The position numbers and the translations under genes were made by a program. 55,915 nt of DNA from a virus: positions 1-55,915 of the IMG/VR virus record IMGVR_UViG_3300029923_000025, one strand, 5' to 3'. Of this stretch, positions 16,390 through 26,859 are shown in pieces; the first letter of the stretch is position 1, and each line of letters begins with the position of its first letter. Below the pieces are notes generated by a model. That model saw only the letters and a list, made by a program, of their open reading frames with translations. It ran no database searches and was not told the origin of the DNA.

Positions 16390-17970
16390 TTAATATATTT
16401 CCGAATCAATATATTTAAATGTAAATCCATGATGATGTCCACTTATCCCTTGACAAACTTTCCCTATATTAGCATTAAATAATTTAACTCCAAATATTTC
16501 TAAACTTCGTCTTTCTAATTCAATTATAGACTTAAAAACACCTAAACTTATTCCATCTTTAAATATTTCTACTTTTTTACCCAATGCTTTTTCCATTTCT
16601 TCTTTTGCATCATAATTAATCCAATCCCATATTTCAGAACCTTGCTTTAAATATTTTCTCGCAGTTTGACCTTTTATGTTAAGAATATTTCCTATATCTG
16701 TAGTTGTCATTTCACAGTTGTCATGTTTAATTTCACAAACTTTTTTAACTAAATTAATACATGCAAATTCTGAACATTGAATCCAATCAATATTACTCAA
16801 ATCAAATTTAGTTATCATCTTTTCATTGTTTAATATACTATTATTAATCCATTCTAATGTACTTTTCCTACAATCTATCACTATATAATTTTCTTCTTTA
16901 ATACCATTTGCTAAAGCTAATTCTTTCTTTAATCTATCATTTTCTTGTTCTTCTTTAAGCATTCTAGAATCTTTTAAATGCGTAAATCCTTCTTCATAAT
17001 GTTGCATACCATGAGTTTCTACAATATACTGTTCATTGTTATATTCAAAATAAAAATCATATTTGTATTTTTTACACCAATTAAACGAAGATTTATTCAA
17101 TTGTGTTTCAAAATCTAGCCCCAATTGTATCAAAATACTAAAAACAAATTTTTCGGGATAGGGAAATTTATCACTACAAATACAAGCTATTGAATGATGT
17201 TCATAAATTGTATTTATCCTCATTTTCTTTGATTTTACTTTTCCACAGTCAGGACATAACGGTATTATGTTTTCATTGCTTCTAGCAGTATATTTCTTAG
17301 CTTCCTCATATCCTCCTTGAAAATAAGGTATCATCCAAGGATCAGTAATAACAATCGAATTAATATTTTTGACTACAATATGTGATGAACTACAACAACA
17401 AGAACAACCTTTTCCATCTTTTAAATTTCCTTCTGTTATCCAATACTCTTCTTTATATATTTTATCTCTAGTAGAATAATGTTCGCCACATTCAAACCCA
17501 CACTCGTTACATTTATATTTATAATATTTTAGCCCTTTTTCATCTTTCTTTGCATCAGTAATGGTGATATTTCTTTTATTATCTTTAAATATCATTCCTA
17601 TTTCTATTTTAAAATCTCCAGTTGCTTTACCTAATATTTTTCCTATTTTACATCTTTGAAAATCACAAGTAAAAACCTCATCTTCCTTATCATTGAATTC
17701 TATTAATATATAATTCTTTTTATCTCTTTCATAATCAATAATTTTAATATATCCTTCTCTGTCCTTGTATATGAAATATATTTTGAAGTTTTTTGAGTAA
17801 TCCCAATTAATACATTTATTAGATATATTTCCTCCCTTTTTACCTTTTCCTCCATGTGGTAAAATATCTAAAAATACTTTTCTAATTTTACTATTCTCAT
17901 AATCTTCTTTATTTTCTTCTTTAAATTTATTTATAATTTCTAAATACTTTTCTTGGCTAATTCTCTCCAT
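16390..17970 (-). CDS. Putative homing endonuclease 1 (zinc ribbons, Vsr/EDxHD-like nuclease, DNA-binding tail)
   Basis: 526 aa, ATG start with ATTGGAGGAA. Residues 1-120 form a family-specific head ending CQxGK-like 'RCKIGKIL'. Zinc-ribbon-type cysteines follow at about 155-200 (CNECGFECGEHYS, CSCCC) and 240-270 (CPDCGK, CICS). A nuclease-like core near 300-370 reads 'YKYDFYFEYNNEQYIVETHG', 'QHY', 'ENDRLKKEL' and 'YIVIDC', as in Vsr/EDxHD enzymes. The family motif E-x-D-G is here E-T-H-G. A helix-turn-helix region (ITTTDIGNILNIKGQTARKY in pattern) and a NUMOD1-like tail with 'VCQGISGHHHGFTFKYI' end it. It is free-standing between the tape measure and Dit genes. Homologues are at 25240 and 32498. 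Confidence 0.7.
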   Translation of the reverse strand: MERISQEKYLEIINKFKEENKEDYENSKIRKVFLDILPHGGKGKKGGNISNKCINWDYSKNFKIYFIYKDREGYIKIIDYERDKKNYILIEFNDKEDEVFTCDFQRCKIGKILGKATGDFKIEIGMIFKDNKRNITITDAKKDEKGLKYYKYKCNECGFECGEHYSTRDKIYKEEYWITEGNLKDGKGCSCCCSSSHIVVKNINSIVITDPWMIPYFQGGYEEAKKYTARSNENIIPLCPDCGKVKSKKMRINTIYEHHSIACICSDKFPYPEKFVFSILIQLGLDFETQLNKSSFNWCKKYKYDFYFEYNNEQYIVETHGMQHYEEGFTHLKDSRMLKEEQENDRLKKELALANGIKEENYIVIDCRKSTLEWINNSILNNEKMITKFDLSNIDWIQCSEFACINLVKKVCEIKHDNCEMTTTDIGNILNIKGQTARKYLKQGSEIWDWINYDAKEEMEKALGKKVEIFKDGISLGVFKSIIELERRSLEIFGVKLFNANIGKVCQGISGHHHGFTFKYIDSEIY

Positions 17971-18105
17971 TAATAAATTCCTCCAATATAATTTAATTTA
18001 TTGCTCCAATATGTATAAAAGGAAAGGAAACTCATTGGAGAGAGCTTATCAATTGAACTCGCGACTTTTCAATCTATCCTTCCATATCTATATATTATAA
18101 CATAC
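17971..18105 (-). ncRNA. Structured leader RNA of endonuclease gene 1 (three-way junction plus pseudoknot)
   Basis: Minus-strand fold by eye, in plus coordinates. P1: CCTTCC 18078-18083 with GGAAAGG 18021-18027 (one bulge). P2: 18068-18073 with 18052-18057, loop 18058-18067 reading AAGTCGCGAG. P3: 18042-18047 with 18028-18033, loop holding CTCCAAT (18034-18040). This loop can pair with ATTGGAG at 18004-18010 or with the ribosome binding site ATTGGAGG at 17980-17987. An extended -10 promoter (TGTTATAAT, -10 at 18094-18099) lies directly upstream. The same layout occurs before the other two endonuclease genes. Confidence 0.75.
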
Positions 18106-18163
18106 TTTAAGAGTAATTATAACTAATAAATTACAAATAAGATAATTGTTTTAATAAATTTCT

Positions 18164-21100
18164 TTATATTTTTCCGTATTTTCTCAATGTTTGTTTTAAC
18201 TGTTTATCTAGATTATTACTAAAGTTTTTTGTATTAAAATCAGAAGTAGCGTCGACTTGATAATTATTATTTATATTTATATTACTAGAACTACTATTAT
18301 CAGCATTGCTATTATTAACAACACTATTTGCTATTTTATTCAAATCAATACCTAGTGTTGGCATAGCTAAATTGCCAATATTAGAATATGATTGTGATAA
18401 CTGACCAAGTAAAGCCCCCGACTCTTTAAGGGAATTATAAATTTCATCAATTTTCAACATAGAACTATCAAATTGAACAGTATCTTTGGCGTTTAATATC
18501 TTTTCACTTGCATGTAATATACCTATTTTACCATTAGAATCAATATTACTTGGAGTTCTTCCACCTGTATCATATCCAGCTGTATGATAATATCCATTGG
18601 AATCTGTATAATCTCCGTTACTATAACTTTTAGTTCCATCACTATGAGTAGTAGTTGTAGAACCATTGCTATTAGTAACAGTTGTAGATGGTTTACTTGA
18701 ACTAGAACTACCACTTGACCCTTTATTTATAGTGTTTATCTCATCATTGGTTAATGGATGATCTGATATTATTCCAGAACCTATATCAGTATAATGCGTT
18801 CCACTACTAGTTGTATTTTCATAATGGTTTGATGATGACTCACCATCACCGTTTCCACCATCACTAGAATTATTGTTTCTAATTTTAACATTGTTTAAAT
18901 TACTAATAGCTTCAGTTATTTTTTTCAAAGAAGCGTCAACGCTTGTTGATAAATCTACACCCATCTTTTTATAATCTTCGCTATATTTTGAGTATAAATC
19001 ATACATATCGCTTTGTTGATTTTTATTAATCATTTTTTCAGCTTTATTATAGGCATTCTTCTCATTTAATAACTCCGAATAATGTTTTTCATCTTCTGCT
19101 TCTTGTTCTTTATTTGCTTTTTCTAAATCGCTTAGTTGCTGATCGTAATTATCGCTCTGAATTTGCTTTTGATTATTTAAACTATCAATTTCTTTGGATA
19201 ATGCATCTTTTTTAATAGTTTTTTGTAAATCGGTAATCTGGGTATTTACATCTTGTATTCTTCCTTGTGCTTCTGTAGAATTATCTCTTTGTAAGTTAGC
19301 CAACTCTACTTTAAGTTTCTTGAGTTTAGTTTCATTATCAGACGTTTCATCATTCATAGCATCTAATTCAGCTTGTTTAGATTTAATCTTTTCGTCCCAA
19401 AGTGCTAATTTACTTGTCTTTTCATCTTCTAACGATTGCTTTGCATCTTCTCTTGATTCATCTGCTTGTTTTTTTAATTCATCAACTTTTTCTTGTGCGT
19501 CTTTTAGAATATCTTGTGCTAATTCTTCTTTCGCATTATTAAGAATATCTATGTTGGCTTTCTTAATTTGTTCGTTAACTTTAGAAATTTCATTAGCTTG
19601 CTCTTGCCATTCAGCAGTAGTTTTAGGAATTTTATCTCCGACTAACTCTATATATTTTTTAGTTTCATCATTAATATCTTTAAGATTTTTTATTGCATCT
19701 TCTTTTGCTTGCTTATCAGCTTCTGTATTACCACCCATTGAATTTACTTGTTCTTGTAAAGATAATAATTTTTGTTGGCTGTTTATTAATTTGCCATTGG
19801 CGTCAAACTCAAAGCCAAGATTAGCCAATTTTGTTTTTTTCTCTTCTGCATCTTTTTTTTGTTCATCATTTAAACTTTTTAAAGCAGTTTGTTTTTGTTT
19901 ATATATCTCTATATTTTTTAACTCTGCTTGTTGGTATTCTGGGCTACCTTCTTTTAATGAATCTAATAATGTTTTATTTAAAGATAATTCATTATCTGCT
20001 TGTTTTACTGCATTATTGAAATCTAGATACCTGTCAGGTTCTATTTCACTTTTTAATTTTGATATTTCTTCTGCTAATTTTTGTGCTTTTTCGGCTTCTT
20101 TTTCGGCATCTGATTTCCCAGACGAACCTTTATTTGGGCTACCCGTACCACTGAAGTCAGAATTTCCCATGCCTCCACCAAATTTATCAAGATTCAGTCC
20201 ACCACCTGCATATATTTTATCCAAATCTTTATAAGCACTTCTAATTTTATCTCCTGTAGCTAATATTCCCGAAGCCTTTTTTGTAAAATCTTCATATTGT
20301 TCATTATTTGCTCCACCAGATAAATCTATTCCACCATAAGCACCTTCAGTAAACGCTTGACTAGTATCGTCCCAAAATTGAGCCATAGATCCTGCAAATT
20401 GTTTTAATATTTCTGACTTTGCTGAAATCAAATTTGTGAAATTATTATAATCTACATTATATCCAGACGCAGTGACATCTACATACTTACTCATCCAACT
20501 ATCTACAGCAATGCTCAATTCCCCCATAGCACCACTCTTGAGCCCGTTTAATGTAGTATAATTGGACAAGTCAACATTGTATGCACCATTACTATCAGAA
20601 ACAAAACTATTTAAAAATGAGTTTATTTGATTTTCATATCCTTCATTGTTTTTAATTTTGTCTTGGTAAAATTGTTCGTCGTCCTGTTTCATTATTAAAT
20701 AAGCATCCTGTTGTGCAGTTTGTTGTTCTTTTATCTTGCCAGTTAAATATTCTTGTGCCGTGGAAGCACTATTTAAACTTTCTGTAACATCTGTACCATA
20801 TGCTTTGCTCATTTGTTTAACTAAAGCAGGCGTTACTGCTTGTGATTTATTAAGTTTATCGAGATAAGATTGTGCTTGTGCTATTGCCTGAGTTGATTCT
20901 GAATAAGCCTTTGTTGCTTTTGTTATTGCATTTGCTTGAGTATTTGCACCATTATCTGCATTTGTATTATCATTTTTTGCTTGAGTATTATCATTTATAA
21001 CCTTAGTGTTATCATCAGTTTTTTCTGAACTATTTCCCATTGCATTATTTACTTCATCTAAAGAACCTGCAAATTTTGTGTTCTTACTATCTAGAGAACT

Positions 21101-23899
21101 CAATGCAGACTGAACTGCTAATATTTTTTGTTTATAATCTTCATATTCTTTGGTTGTATCTTTTAATTGACTATCTGTACTAACAGAACTCTTATGAGGT
21201 CCGTTAGCTCCTATTGAAATTACTTCTTGACTTGTTACTCCATTATTATAATCCTCAGTCAATCTTTTCATTTCTTCCTGTGCTTTTTTATACGCTTCAA
21301 CCATCTTTGCTACATCGTCAGTATTGCCAACTTTGTTATTGCTCAATGTTTCAATTGCTTTTGCCTGTGCTAATTCTTTATCTTTGTCAATTAACTTTTG
21401 TGTCGCATCTGCATTTAATTTCTTTTTACCTGTATTTTCATCTATTGCCGAAGAAGCTTGAGGATATAAACTTATTAACGATTGTTGTGCAGTTGCTAAT
21501 TCTTCTTCTTTAGTTTTATATTCTTGTGTACCTTGTTTTAATGTTGATAGCTCAGACTCTAATTTTTTATAATTATTTAATAATTCTTGTCCTTGGTTTG
21601 GATTACTAGTTTGTAGTGATTGTACGTATTCTGCATTAGATTGTTTTAAGTTATTTTGGGAAGTTGTTAAAGCGTCCATAACAACAATAACTCCTGTAAT
21701 AGCCATTGCAATTAATCCAAAAGGATTAGTAGATAGAGCTATATCTAATTCTGCTGTCGCAACAGTTAATGCACCTTCTGCTTTCACTACTGAAAATAAA
21801 GTTGATATATACGAACCTAAACTGGCAATTGCACTTGTAATAGCTTGCCCTTTAAATAATAAAAAAGCCGTAGTTGCAACTGCTATTACCGTTTTTAAAT
21901 TTCCAAATGTGCTAACCATTATTGTTAAAGAGTCTACAAACGATTTTAAACTAGATGAGTTCATTGATTCTTTATACATATTTGAAATAGATTCTTTCAA
22001 TTGGTCAATACTATATTGTACTCCTTGTTGATAGGTTTTAAATTCATTCATCGCACTATTTGAACTATTTTGTGCTAAACTATACGCTCTATTCAATTCA
22101 TCTACATTATTCAATACGGAACTAATTACATTTGCCTGTAATTTACCACCTAAAAGTTCACTTACATTTAATTTATCGTTTGTATTCATTGTTTTGAATT
22201 TTTCTCCAACTTGTTGTAATATGTCAAAAGTTGGTAGTATTTGTCCAGTTGTGGTATCTCTCATAGTAACACCTAAAGCACTTAACTGTTTCTCAAATTT
22301 AGGTATTAATTCTCCATTCTCATCTTTAAATGATGCTATTCTAAGGGAGACAGATTTTAGGGCTTGACCCACAACATCTCCACCTAATTTTGTTTGTGAT
22401 TCAGCAGTTGATATTATAGCCAATGTTTGGTCTAAGGTATTTCCAGCAGTAGACATGCTACTTGCAGATTTTGAAAGGGCCTCGCCTAAATCTGTAGTGC
22501 TTGTAGCCATATTATTAGAAATATTATTATATTTATCAATTAATGTTATACTTTTACTTGCTTCTATCTGAAATGCTTTTAGTGGGGCAATCATATATTG
22601 TTGAGCCATTGCGACACTATCAATATCACCAACTTTTGTTAATAGCATAGTGTTTTTAGCTAATTCTGTAGCATTTTTTAAAGATTCTCCTGTTTTTGCC
22701 CAAGAAGTAGTTGCATCAACAACTTTATCAGCCTGAGAACCATATTCCATAGCAATATCATGTGCTTGATTTAAAAAACTTGAATATGTTTGATTTGTTT
22801 CTTGAGTTACTTTTTTTAAATTTGTCATTGCACTATCTAATTGAACTACATAAGTGATAGCGTCTCTAAAAGAATTAGATAACATTTGAACTGCTTGATA
22901 AGTTCCAAGGTAAAGTCCAGTATTGCTTAATGCACGTTTAATTGATTGTCCAAACGTTTCACTATCTGTAGTCGCTAATTTTAATGCATTACTACTATTT
23001 TTTACCGAATTAGATAGATTTCTGCTCGCTTCAGTTCCTTGATTTAATTCAGAGGCTAACTTACTTCCACTAATAGTGCCTCCATTTTGCAAACTAGCCA
23101 TTAATGTTTTTAACTTTTCTATTTCAGATATATAAGCATCTAGTGAAGATTTTGAACTACTATCACCTACTAAACTTCCATACTTGCTTTTCATAGAAGT
23201 AAGGCTAGATTCCATTTTACTTATTGTATTTTGCAAACGAACTATTTGGCTATCTGAACTGCCTAAGTTGTTAATAGTAGTTTGTAATTCTTTAAATTCT
23301 TTGTCGGCAGAATTTGTATTTATTGAATTTAATCGATTTTGTAATTCAGTAATTACTGATTCATTTATAAATTTATTATTACTAGACTTACTTAATTTGC
23401 TTTGTAAATTATCAATTATATTTTCTAATTTTTGAAAATTTTCTGTATTACTAGCAGTTTTTAAACCAGTTGCTAAATCAGTAGTTAATTTAGTTGTATT
23501 ACCAATACCAATTTGCAATTGTTCGACAGTTTTTAATGTTTCTGTTATATTACCATTAGAATCAGAATTGCCCATTTTAGTACTAGATAAAGTTTTCATA
23601 GCATTTTCAGTTTGTTCAATTGCTTTTTGTTCTTCTTTTAATTTATTTGTTACTACTTCTACACCAATTGCTTGATTATTAAAAACCCCTTGAAAATTAA
23701 ATCCATTCTTTAATTTATTATTAATATTATCTAATGTATTACTAAATTCCTTTAATGATTTATTGACCTGTGTTGTATCTATTTTTAAATCTATACTTGA
23801 ATTTTTATTTAATTGTTCTATTGCAGTTTTTAATTCAGTTTGTATCTCACTAGTGGGTTGTAATTTTATCCCTAAACTAATTGAATTTTGATATGCCAT
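18164..23899 (-). CDS. Tail tape measure protein
   Basis: 1911 aa, ATG start with AAAGGAGATAAG. The TP901-type core is at about residues 330-620 ('DSAMTNLKKVTQETNQTY', 'ATTSWAKTGESLKNATELAK', 'GQALKSVSLRI'). Two hydrophobic segments follow around 670-770 ('AVATTAFLLFKGQ', 'FGLIAMAITGVIVVMDAL'). Long coiled coil fills roughly 1290-1650. The C-terminus is Ser/Gly-rich with 'GYDTGGRTPSNID' and 'HASEKILNAKD', usual for tape measures. It sets tail length and forms or triggers the DNA channel. At 1911 residues the tail should be long if the usual proportionality holds. Confidence 0.95.
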   Translation of the reverse strand: MAYQNSISLGIKLQPTSEIQTELKTAIEQLNKNSSIDLKIDTTQVNKSLKEFSNTLDNINNKLKNGFNFQGVFNNQAIGVEVVTNKLKEEQKAIEQTENAMKTLSSTKMGNSDSNGNITETLKTVEQLQIGIGNTTKLTTDLATGLKTASNTENFQKLENIIDNLQSKLSKSSNNKFINESVITELQNRLNSINTNSADKEFKELQTTINNLGSSDSQIVRLQNTISKMESSLTSMKSKYGSLVGDSSSKSSLDAYISEIEKLKTLMASLQNGGTISGSKLASELNQGTEASRNLSNSVKNSSNALKLATTDSETFGQSIKRALSNTGLYLGTYQAVQMLSNSFRDAITYVVQLDSAMTNLKKVTQETNQTYSSFLNQAHDIAMEYGSQADKVVDATTSWAKTGESLKNATELAKNTMLLTKVGDIDSVAMAQQYMIAPLKAFQIEASKSITLIDKYNNISNNMATSTTDLGEALSKSASSMSTAGNTLDQTLAIISTAESQTKLGGDVVGQALKSVSLRIASFKDENGELIPKFEKQLSALGVTMRDTTTGQILPTFDILQQVGEKFKTMNTNDKLNVSELLGGKLQANVISSVLNNVDELNRAYSLAQNSSNSAMNEFKTYQQGVQYSIDQLKESISNMYKESMNSSSLKSFVDSLTIMVSTFGNLKTVIAVATTAFLLFKGQAITSAIASLGSYISTLFSVVKAEGALTVATAELDIALSTNPFGLIAMAITGVIVVMDALTTSQNNLKQSNAEYVQSLQTSNPNQGQELLNNYKKLESELSTLKQGTQEYKTKEEELATAQQSLISLYPQASSAIDENTGKKKLNADATQKLIDKDKELAQAKAIETLSNNKVGNTDDVAKMVEAYKKAQEEMKRLTEDYNNGVTSQEVISIGANGPHKSSVSTDSQLKDTTKEYEDYKQKILAVQSALSSLDSKNTKFAGSLDEVNNAMGNSSEKTDDNTKVINDNTQAKNDNTNADNGANTQANAITKATKAYSESTQAIAQAQSYLDKLNKSQAVTPALVKQMSKAYGTDVTESLNSASTAQEYLTGKIKEQQTAQQDAYLIMKQDDEQFYQDKIKNNEGYENQINSFLNSFVSDSNGAYNVDLSNYTTLNGLKSGAMGELSIAVDSWMSKYVDVTASGYNVDYNNFTNLISAKSEILKQFAGSMAQFWDDTSQAFTEGAYGGIDLSGGANNEQYEDFTKKASGILATGDKIRSAYKDLDKIYAGGGLNLDKFGGGMGNSDFSGTGSPNKGSSGKSDAEKEAEKAQKLAEEISKLKSEIEPDRYLDFNNAVKQADNELSLNKTLLDSLKEGSPEYQQAELKNIEIYKQKQTALKSLNDEQKKDAEEKKTKLANLGFEFDANGKLINSQQKLLSLQEQVNSMGGNTEADKQAKEDAIKNLKDINDETKKYIELVGDKIPKTTAEWQEQANEISKVNEQIKKANIDILNNAKEELAQDILKDAQEKVDELKKQADESREDAKQSLEDEKTSKLALWDEKIKSKQAELDAMNDETSDNETKLKKLKVELANLQRDNSTEAQGRIQDVNTQITDLQKTIKKDALSKEIDSLNNQKQIQSDNYDQQLSDLEKANKEQEAEDEKHYSELLNEKNAYNKAEKMINKNQQSDMYDLYSKYSEDYKKMGVDLSTSVDASLKKITEAISNLNNVKIRNNNSSDGGNGDGESSSNHYENTTSSGTHYTDIGSGIISDHPLTNDEINTINKGSSGSSSSSKPSTTVTNSNGSTTTTHSDGTKSYSNGDYTDSNGYYHTAGYDTGGRTPSNIDSNGKIGILHASEKILNAKDTVQFDSSMLKIDEIYNSLKESGALLGQLSQSYSNIGNLAMPTLGIDLNKIANSVVNNSNADNSSSSNININNNYQVDATSDFNTKNFSNNLDKQLKQTLRKYGKI

Positions 23900-23935
23900 T
23901 TATAATCTTATCTCCTTTCATTTACACAAAAATAA

Positions 23936-23965
23936 AAGAAGTACCGATTATTTGGCACTTCTTTA
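23936..23965 (-). terminator. Terminator overlapping the stop of the chaperone-like gene
   Basis: Minus strand: AAGAAGT...ACTTCTT with inner GCC/GGT-type pairs (one mismatch) and a T-rich continuation. It lies only 40-60 bases before the tape measure start, so read-through is required unless a promoter intervenes. Confidence 0.6.
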
Positions 23966-24499
23966 CTTGGTTTTTATATTTAATTTTTTGGTCAATTCCC
24001 GTATCGCATTTGGGTCATTTGCTATTTTCATAAAATCTTCAAATTGCATATTAATTTTATATTTCTTAAAGAATTTATTCATTTTTACTTTCATTCTCTC
24101 TAAATTATCGTTACTATTTGTTATATTTAATAAGTTATCCATTAATTTAATTTGTTGTGTATAATCATAGAATATATCATCTACTATTTCAGTAATGAAT
24201 GTTTCAATTTCTCTATATAATAAAACTAGTGTTCTATCACCATTATCTAATTTTTCTTGAACTTCATTGTCACCGTATTCATCTATGGAGTGTCCAATTG
24301 AAGTAATTTCCCTTATTATAAACCTTACACTTTTAAATTGTAATTCTCCACTTATGTTCATCTCTTTATCTATTTGTATACTATCTTTTACCAATTGTTT
24401 GATTTCCTCGTATTGTTCGTCACTTGGATGATACAAAATGAGGTCTTTATTTTTATATCTATACGCATTTTTTTGATGTTTTTCTAATAAATTTCCCAT
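23963..24499 (-). CDS. Tail assembly chaperone-like protein
   Basis: 178 aa, ATG start with GAAGGAGAG. The protein is helical and charged with no Cys or Gly-rich motif. It sits immediately upstream of the tape measure gene, where siphoviruses keep gpG/gpGT-type tail assembly chaperones. Only one such frame is present and no slippery -1 heptamer was noticed. The function is inferred from position; the sequence itself gives no family I recognise. Confidence 0.45.
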   Translation of the reverse strand: MGNLLEKHQKNAYRYKNKDLILYHPSDEQYEEIKQLVKDSIQIDKEMNISGELQFKSVRFIIREITSIGHSIDEYGDNEVQEKLDNGDRTLVLLYREIETFITEIVDDIFYDYTQQIKLMDNLLNITNSNDNLERMKVKMNKFFKKYKINMQFEDFMKIANDPNAIRELTKKLNIKTK

Positions 24500-24523
24500 A
24501 TTTTATTTCTCTCCTTCATTTCT

Positions 24524-24561
24524 GCATAATAAAAAGACTTAGAATATTTTATCTAAGTCTT
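24524..24561 (-). terminator. Perfect 10-bp terminator between 24560 and 24499 genes
   Basis: Minus strand: AAGACTTAGA pairs with TCTAAGTCTT around an 8-base loop, followed by TTTTTATTATG. It overlaps the stop of the membrane protein gene and lies only about 25 bases before the next ribosome binding site. Confidence 0.85.
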
Positions 24562-25183
24562 ATTTAAAGTCTAATATTTCTGATTGCACTGTATCATATT
24601 TAATATCTTTAGATACCATTTTAGTTAATTTTTGTGTTGCATTTGGTTTTATAATAGAGTCATCATTCGTCCAATCTGATTGAATTATATTACCATTTTT
24701 ATCTTTGAAATCTAAGCCTATTTTTACATAACTTATATTTTCTTTGCCATTATTTTGTACAGTTATTTCAATATTTTGATAGCCACTAGAATATTTAGGA
24801 TTAACTATTTCTGTTTTAATTATTTTTAATGAATCAATATGATCTTTTAAAGCCTTATATTGATTCATAGCTTCTTCTAAACTTCCAGTATTAGATTGTT
24901 CACATAGGTCAATTGTTGATACGAAAAGTTTATTTATTGCTGACGATTGTGCATCAGTTCCTTTGAAGTATATATTTGTCATATCCCTAGCTTTATTATA
25001 ATTTTTAGTTGACAATGTTAAATTTATTCTATTAGTCTTTTGTTTCTCTGACATTCCTATTCCATAATTAAAATATCCTATATAACTTGCAACTAATATT
25101 AATGCAATTACAATCAAACTTATAATACTCGATTTTTTATGTTCTTTTATAAAACCTTTTAATTTTAATAATTTTCCCTTCAT
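24560..25183 (-). CDS. Membrane-anchored protein with FxLYD-like domain (possible moron)
   Basis: 207 aa, ATG start with GAGGTGA. A basic N-terminus (KGKLLKLKGFIKEHKKS) precedes one membrane helix at about residues 19-38 (SIISLIVIALILVASYIGYF). A helical extracytoplasmic segment follows. The C-terminal 80 residues resemble FxLYD domains ('YQNIEITVQNNGKENISYVK', 'GLDFKDKNGNII', 'IKPNATQKL'). It would be anchored in the host membrane with the domain outside. A membrane protein is unexpected within tail assembly genes, has its own terminator, and is next to a homing endonuclease. I infer a moron, perhaps acting at the cell surface such as in superinfection exclusion; this is untested. Confidence 0.6.
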   Translation of the reverse strand: MKGKLLKLKGFIKEHKKSSIISLIVIALILVASYIGYFNYGIGMSEKQKTNRINLTLSTKNYNKARDMTNIYFKGTDAQSSAINKLFVSTIDLCEQSNTGSLEEAMNQYKALKDHIDSLKIIKTEIVNPKYSSGYQNIEITVQNNGKENISYVKIGLDFKDKNGNIIQSDWTNDDSIIKPNATQKLTKMVSKDIKYDTVQSEILDFK

Positions 25184-25239
25184 AGAATAATCACCTCATA
25201 GTATAATATACCATATATTAGGTAAAAATTCCAATTATT

Positions 25240-26859
25240 TTATATTGCTTGATTTAATTTTGCATTTTCTTGAATTTCTTTTATTTGTTCTTCGGTAAGG
25301 TCTTTTAAGTATCTAAATTGATATCCTTGATGATGTTGCTGTTTCCCTTGACATACTTTAGTTATAGCACTATTAAACATTTTTATTCCAAATATTTTAA
25401 AACTATTTAATTCACATTCAGAAATGGAATTAAATATAATACCATTTTCTATACAAATTATTTTAGTACTTAACTTTTGTTTATTTCTTTCTATAGTATT
25501 ATTATTATTAATATTTTTTGAAATTTCCACAGTATAATCTGTTATTTTCAGTTCAAATCCTATTTTTAAATACGTGCAAATTGTTGTTCTGCTCATCTTC
25601 ATAATTTTGGAAATTTCAGTTGTACTATGAATACCGATATTCCATAAATCACAAGCTTCTTTGATTCTACTTGACGAAACAAATTTCAAAACCTTACTCC
25701 AATCAATATTGGCTAATAAAAACAAATTATTTATATTAACATTAGATAATATATTATTTTTTATATAATCAAATCCATAGTACATACGATGGTCACAGTC
25801 AACTCTAATTACTTCAATTCCATGTTCAATAGCTAATCTATCTTTTTCATCATCAATAAATTGTGATTCTTTAGCAGTCATATTATTCTTAAAATTCCCC
25901 TTACCATGACCTAGACCCCCATCCATTTCTATAATGTATTTTTTGCCATCTTGCTCAAAATAGAAATCATAATAACCTTGTCTTCGTTTATTTTTATATA
26001 AAAATTTACACCATTCTACTTTCTTTTCTGCTTCAAATTGAACATTTAGTTGTTCTAACACATTAAACATTATTTTATTTGGCACTGAAATACCATCCCC
26101 ACATTTATTACATGAAAATCCGTTCCTTACAAAATTATCAATAGTCATTTCTTTTCTATAATAACAGTCCAAACACTTAAACCACACTTTTTTATGGCTA
26201 CCAATTGTGTATTTCCAAGTATCTTCTTCGTTTACAAAGTATTTAACTAGTTCTAGGTTCGTTTTCCATATAGAATTTATCTCTTTTACGACTTTTTGAG
26301 AATTTGGACAACAAATTTCACAACCTACTCCACGTAGAATATCTCTTTGAGAAATTTCATCTATATCTCCACATGACAAACATTTATATTTATATCCTTT
26401 AACTTTATAACTATAGTTTGATTTAATAATTAATTGTTCTAATATCAATAAATTTGAATGCTTTCCTTTGACAATATCACCTCTATTATATAAATATTCT
26501 TTATTCCTTATATTGAATAGTTTGCCTATTTGACAATTATTAATGCTCCCTGCATTTAAACTTAAGTTTTCACCATAATATTCAATTGTTATTTTTAATT
26601 GTTTATCATATGAATAATCTATTAATCTTATATAATCCTCATGAACACCATATATAAAAAATATATAATAATTTTTATTCACTGATTCAATCCAATTTAT
26701 ACTACCTTCTTTTGCTTTTCCACCTTTTCCCCATCTAGGCAAACATTCCAAAAATATCTTTTTACATTTACCACTCTCATAATCTTCTCTATTATTTTCC
26801 TTAAATTTTTCAATAATCTCCATATATTCTTCTTGATTTAATTGTCTATTTCCTTCCAT
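25240..26859 (-). CDS. Putative homing endonuclease 2 (zinc ribbons, Vsr/EDxHD-like nuclease)
   Basis: 539 aa, ATG start with ATTGGAGGAA. It is collinear with the proteins at 16390 and 32498. The head starts 'LNQEEYMEIIEKFKENNRED'. Cys pairs are at about 155-180 (CLSCGD, CEICC), 220-225 (CLDC) and 245-250 (CNKCGDG). The nuclease-like core at about 290-350 reads 'GYYDFYFEQDGKKYIIEMDG', then GH, 'DDEKDRLAIEHGIEVIRVDC'. The helix-turn-helix 'STTEISKIMKMSRTTICTYL' and a NUMOD1-like tail ending 'VCQGKQQHHQGYQFRYL' follow. The acidic E-x-D-G motif is intact here, unlike in protein 1. It is a free-standing gene placed between the regulatory island and the FxLYD gene. Confidence 0.72.
   Translation of the reverse strand: MEGNRQLNQEEYMEIIEKFKENNREDYESGKCKKIFLECLPRWGKGGKAKEGSINWIESVNKNYYIFFIYGVHEDYIRLIDYSYDKQLKITIEYYGENLSLNAGSINNCQIGKLFNIRNKEYLYNRGDIVKGKHSNLLILEQLIIKSNYSYKVKGYKYKCLSCGDIDEISQRDILRGVGCEICCPNSQKVVKEINSIWKTNLELVKYFVNEEDTWKYTIGSHKKVWFKCLDCYYRKEMTIDNFVRNGFSCNKCGDGISVPNKIMFNVLEQLNVQFEAEKKVEWCKFLYKNKRRQGYYDFYFEQDGKKYIIEMDGGLGHGKGNFKNNMTAKESQFIDDEKDRLAIEHGIEVIRVDCDHRMYYGFDYIKNNILSNVNINNLFLLANIDWSKVLKFVSSSRIKEACDLWNIGIHSTTEISKIMKMSRTTICTYLKIGFELKITDYTVEISKNINNNNTIERNKQKLSTKIICIENGIIFNSISECELNSFKIFGIKMFNSAITKVCQGKQQHHQGYQFRYLKDLTEEQIKEIQENAKLNQAI

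Noticed and set aside
19194-20234. 346-codon open frame on the plus strand
   Set aside because: It is the antisense shadow of the tape measure coiled coil, rich in Ser, Leu and Cys with no ribosome binding site.
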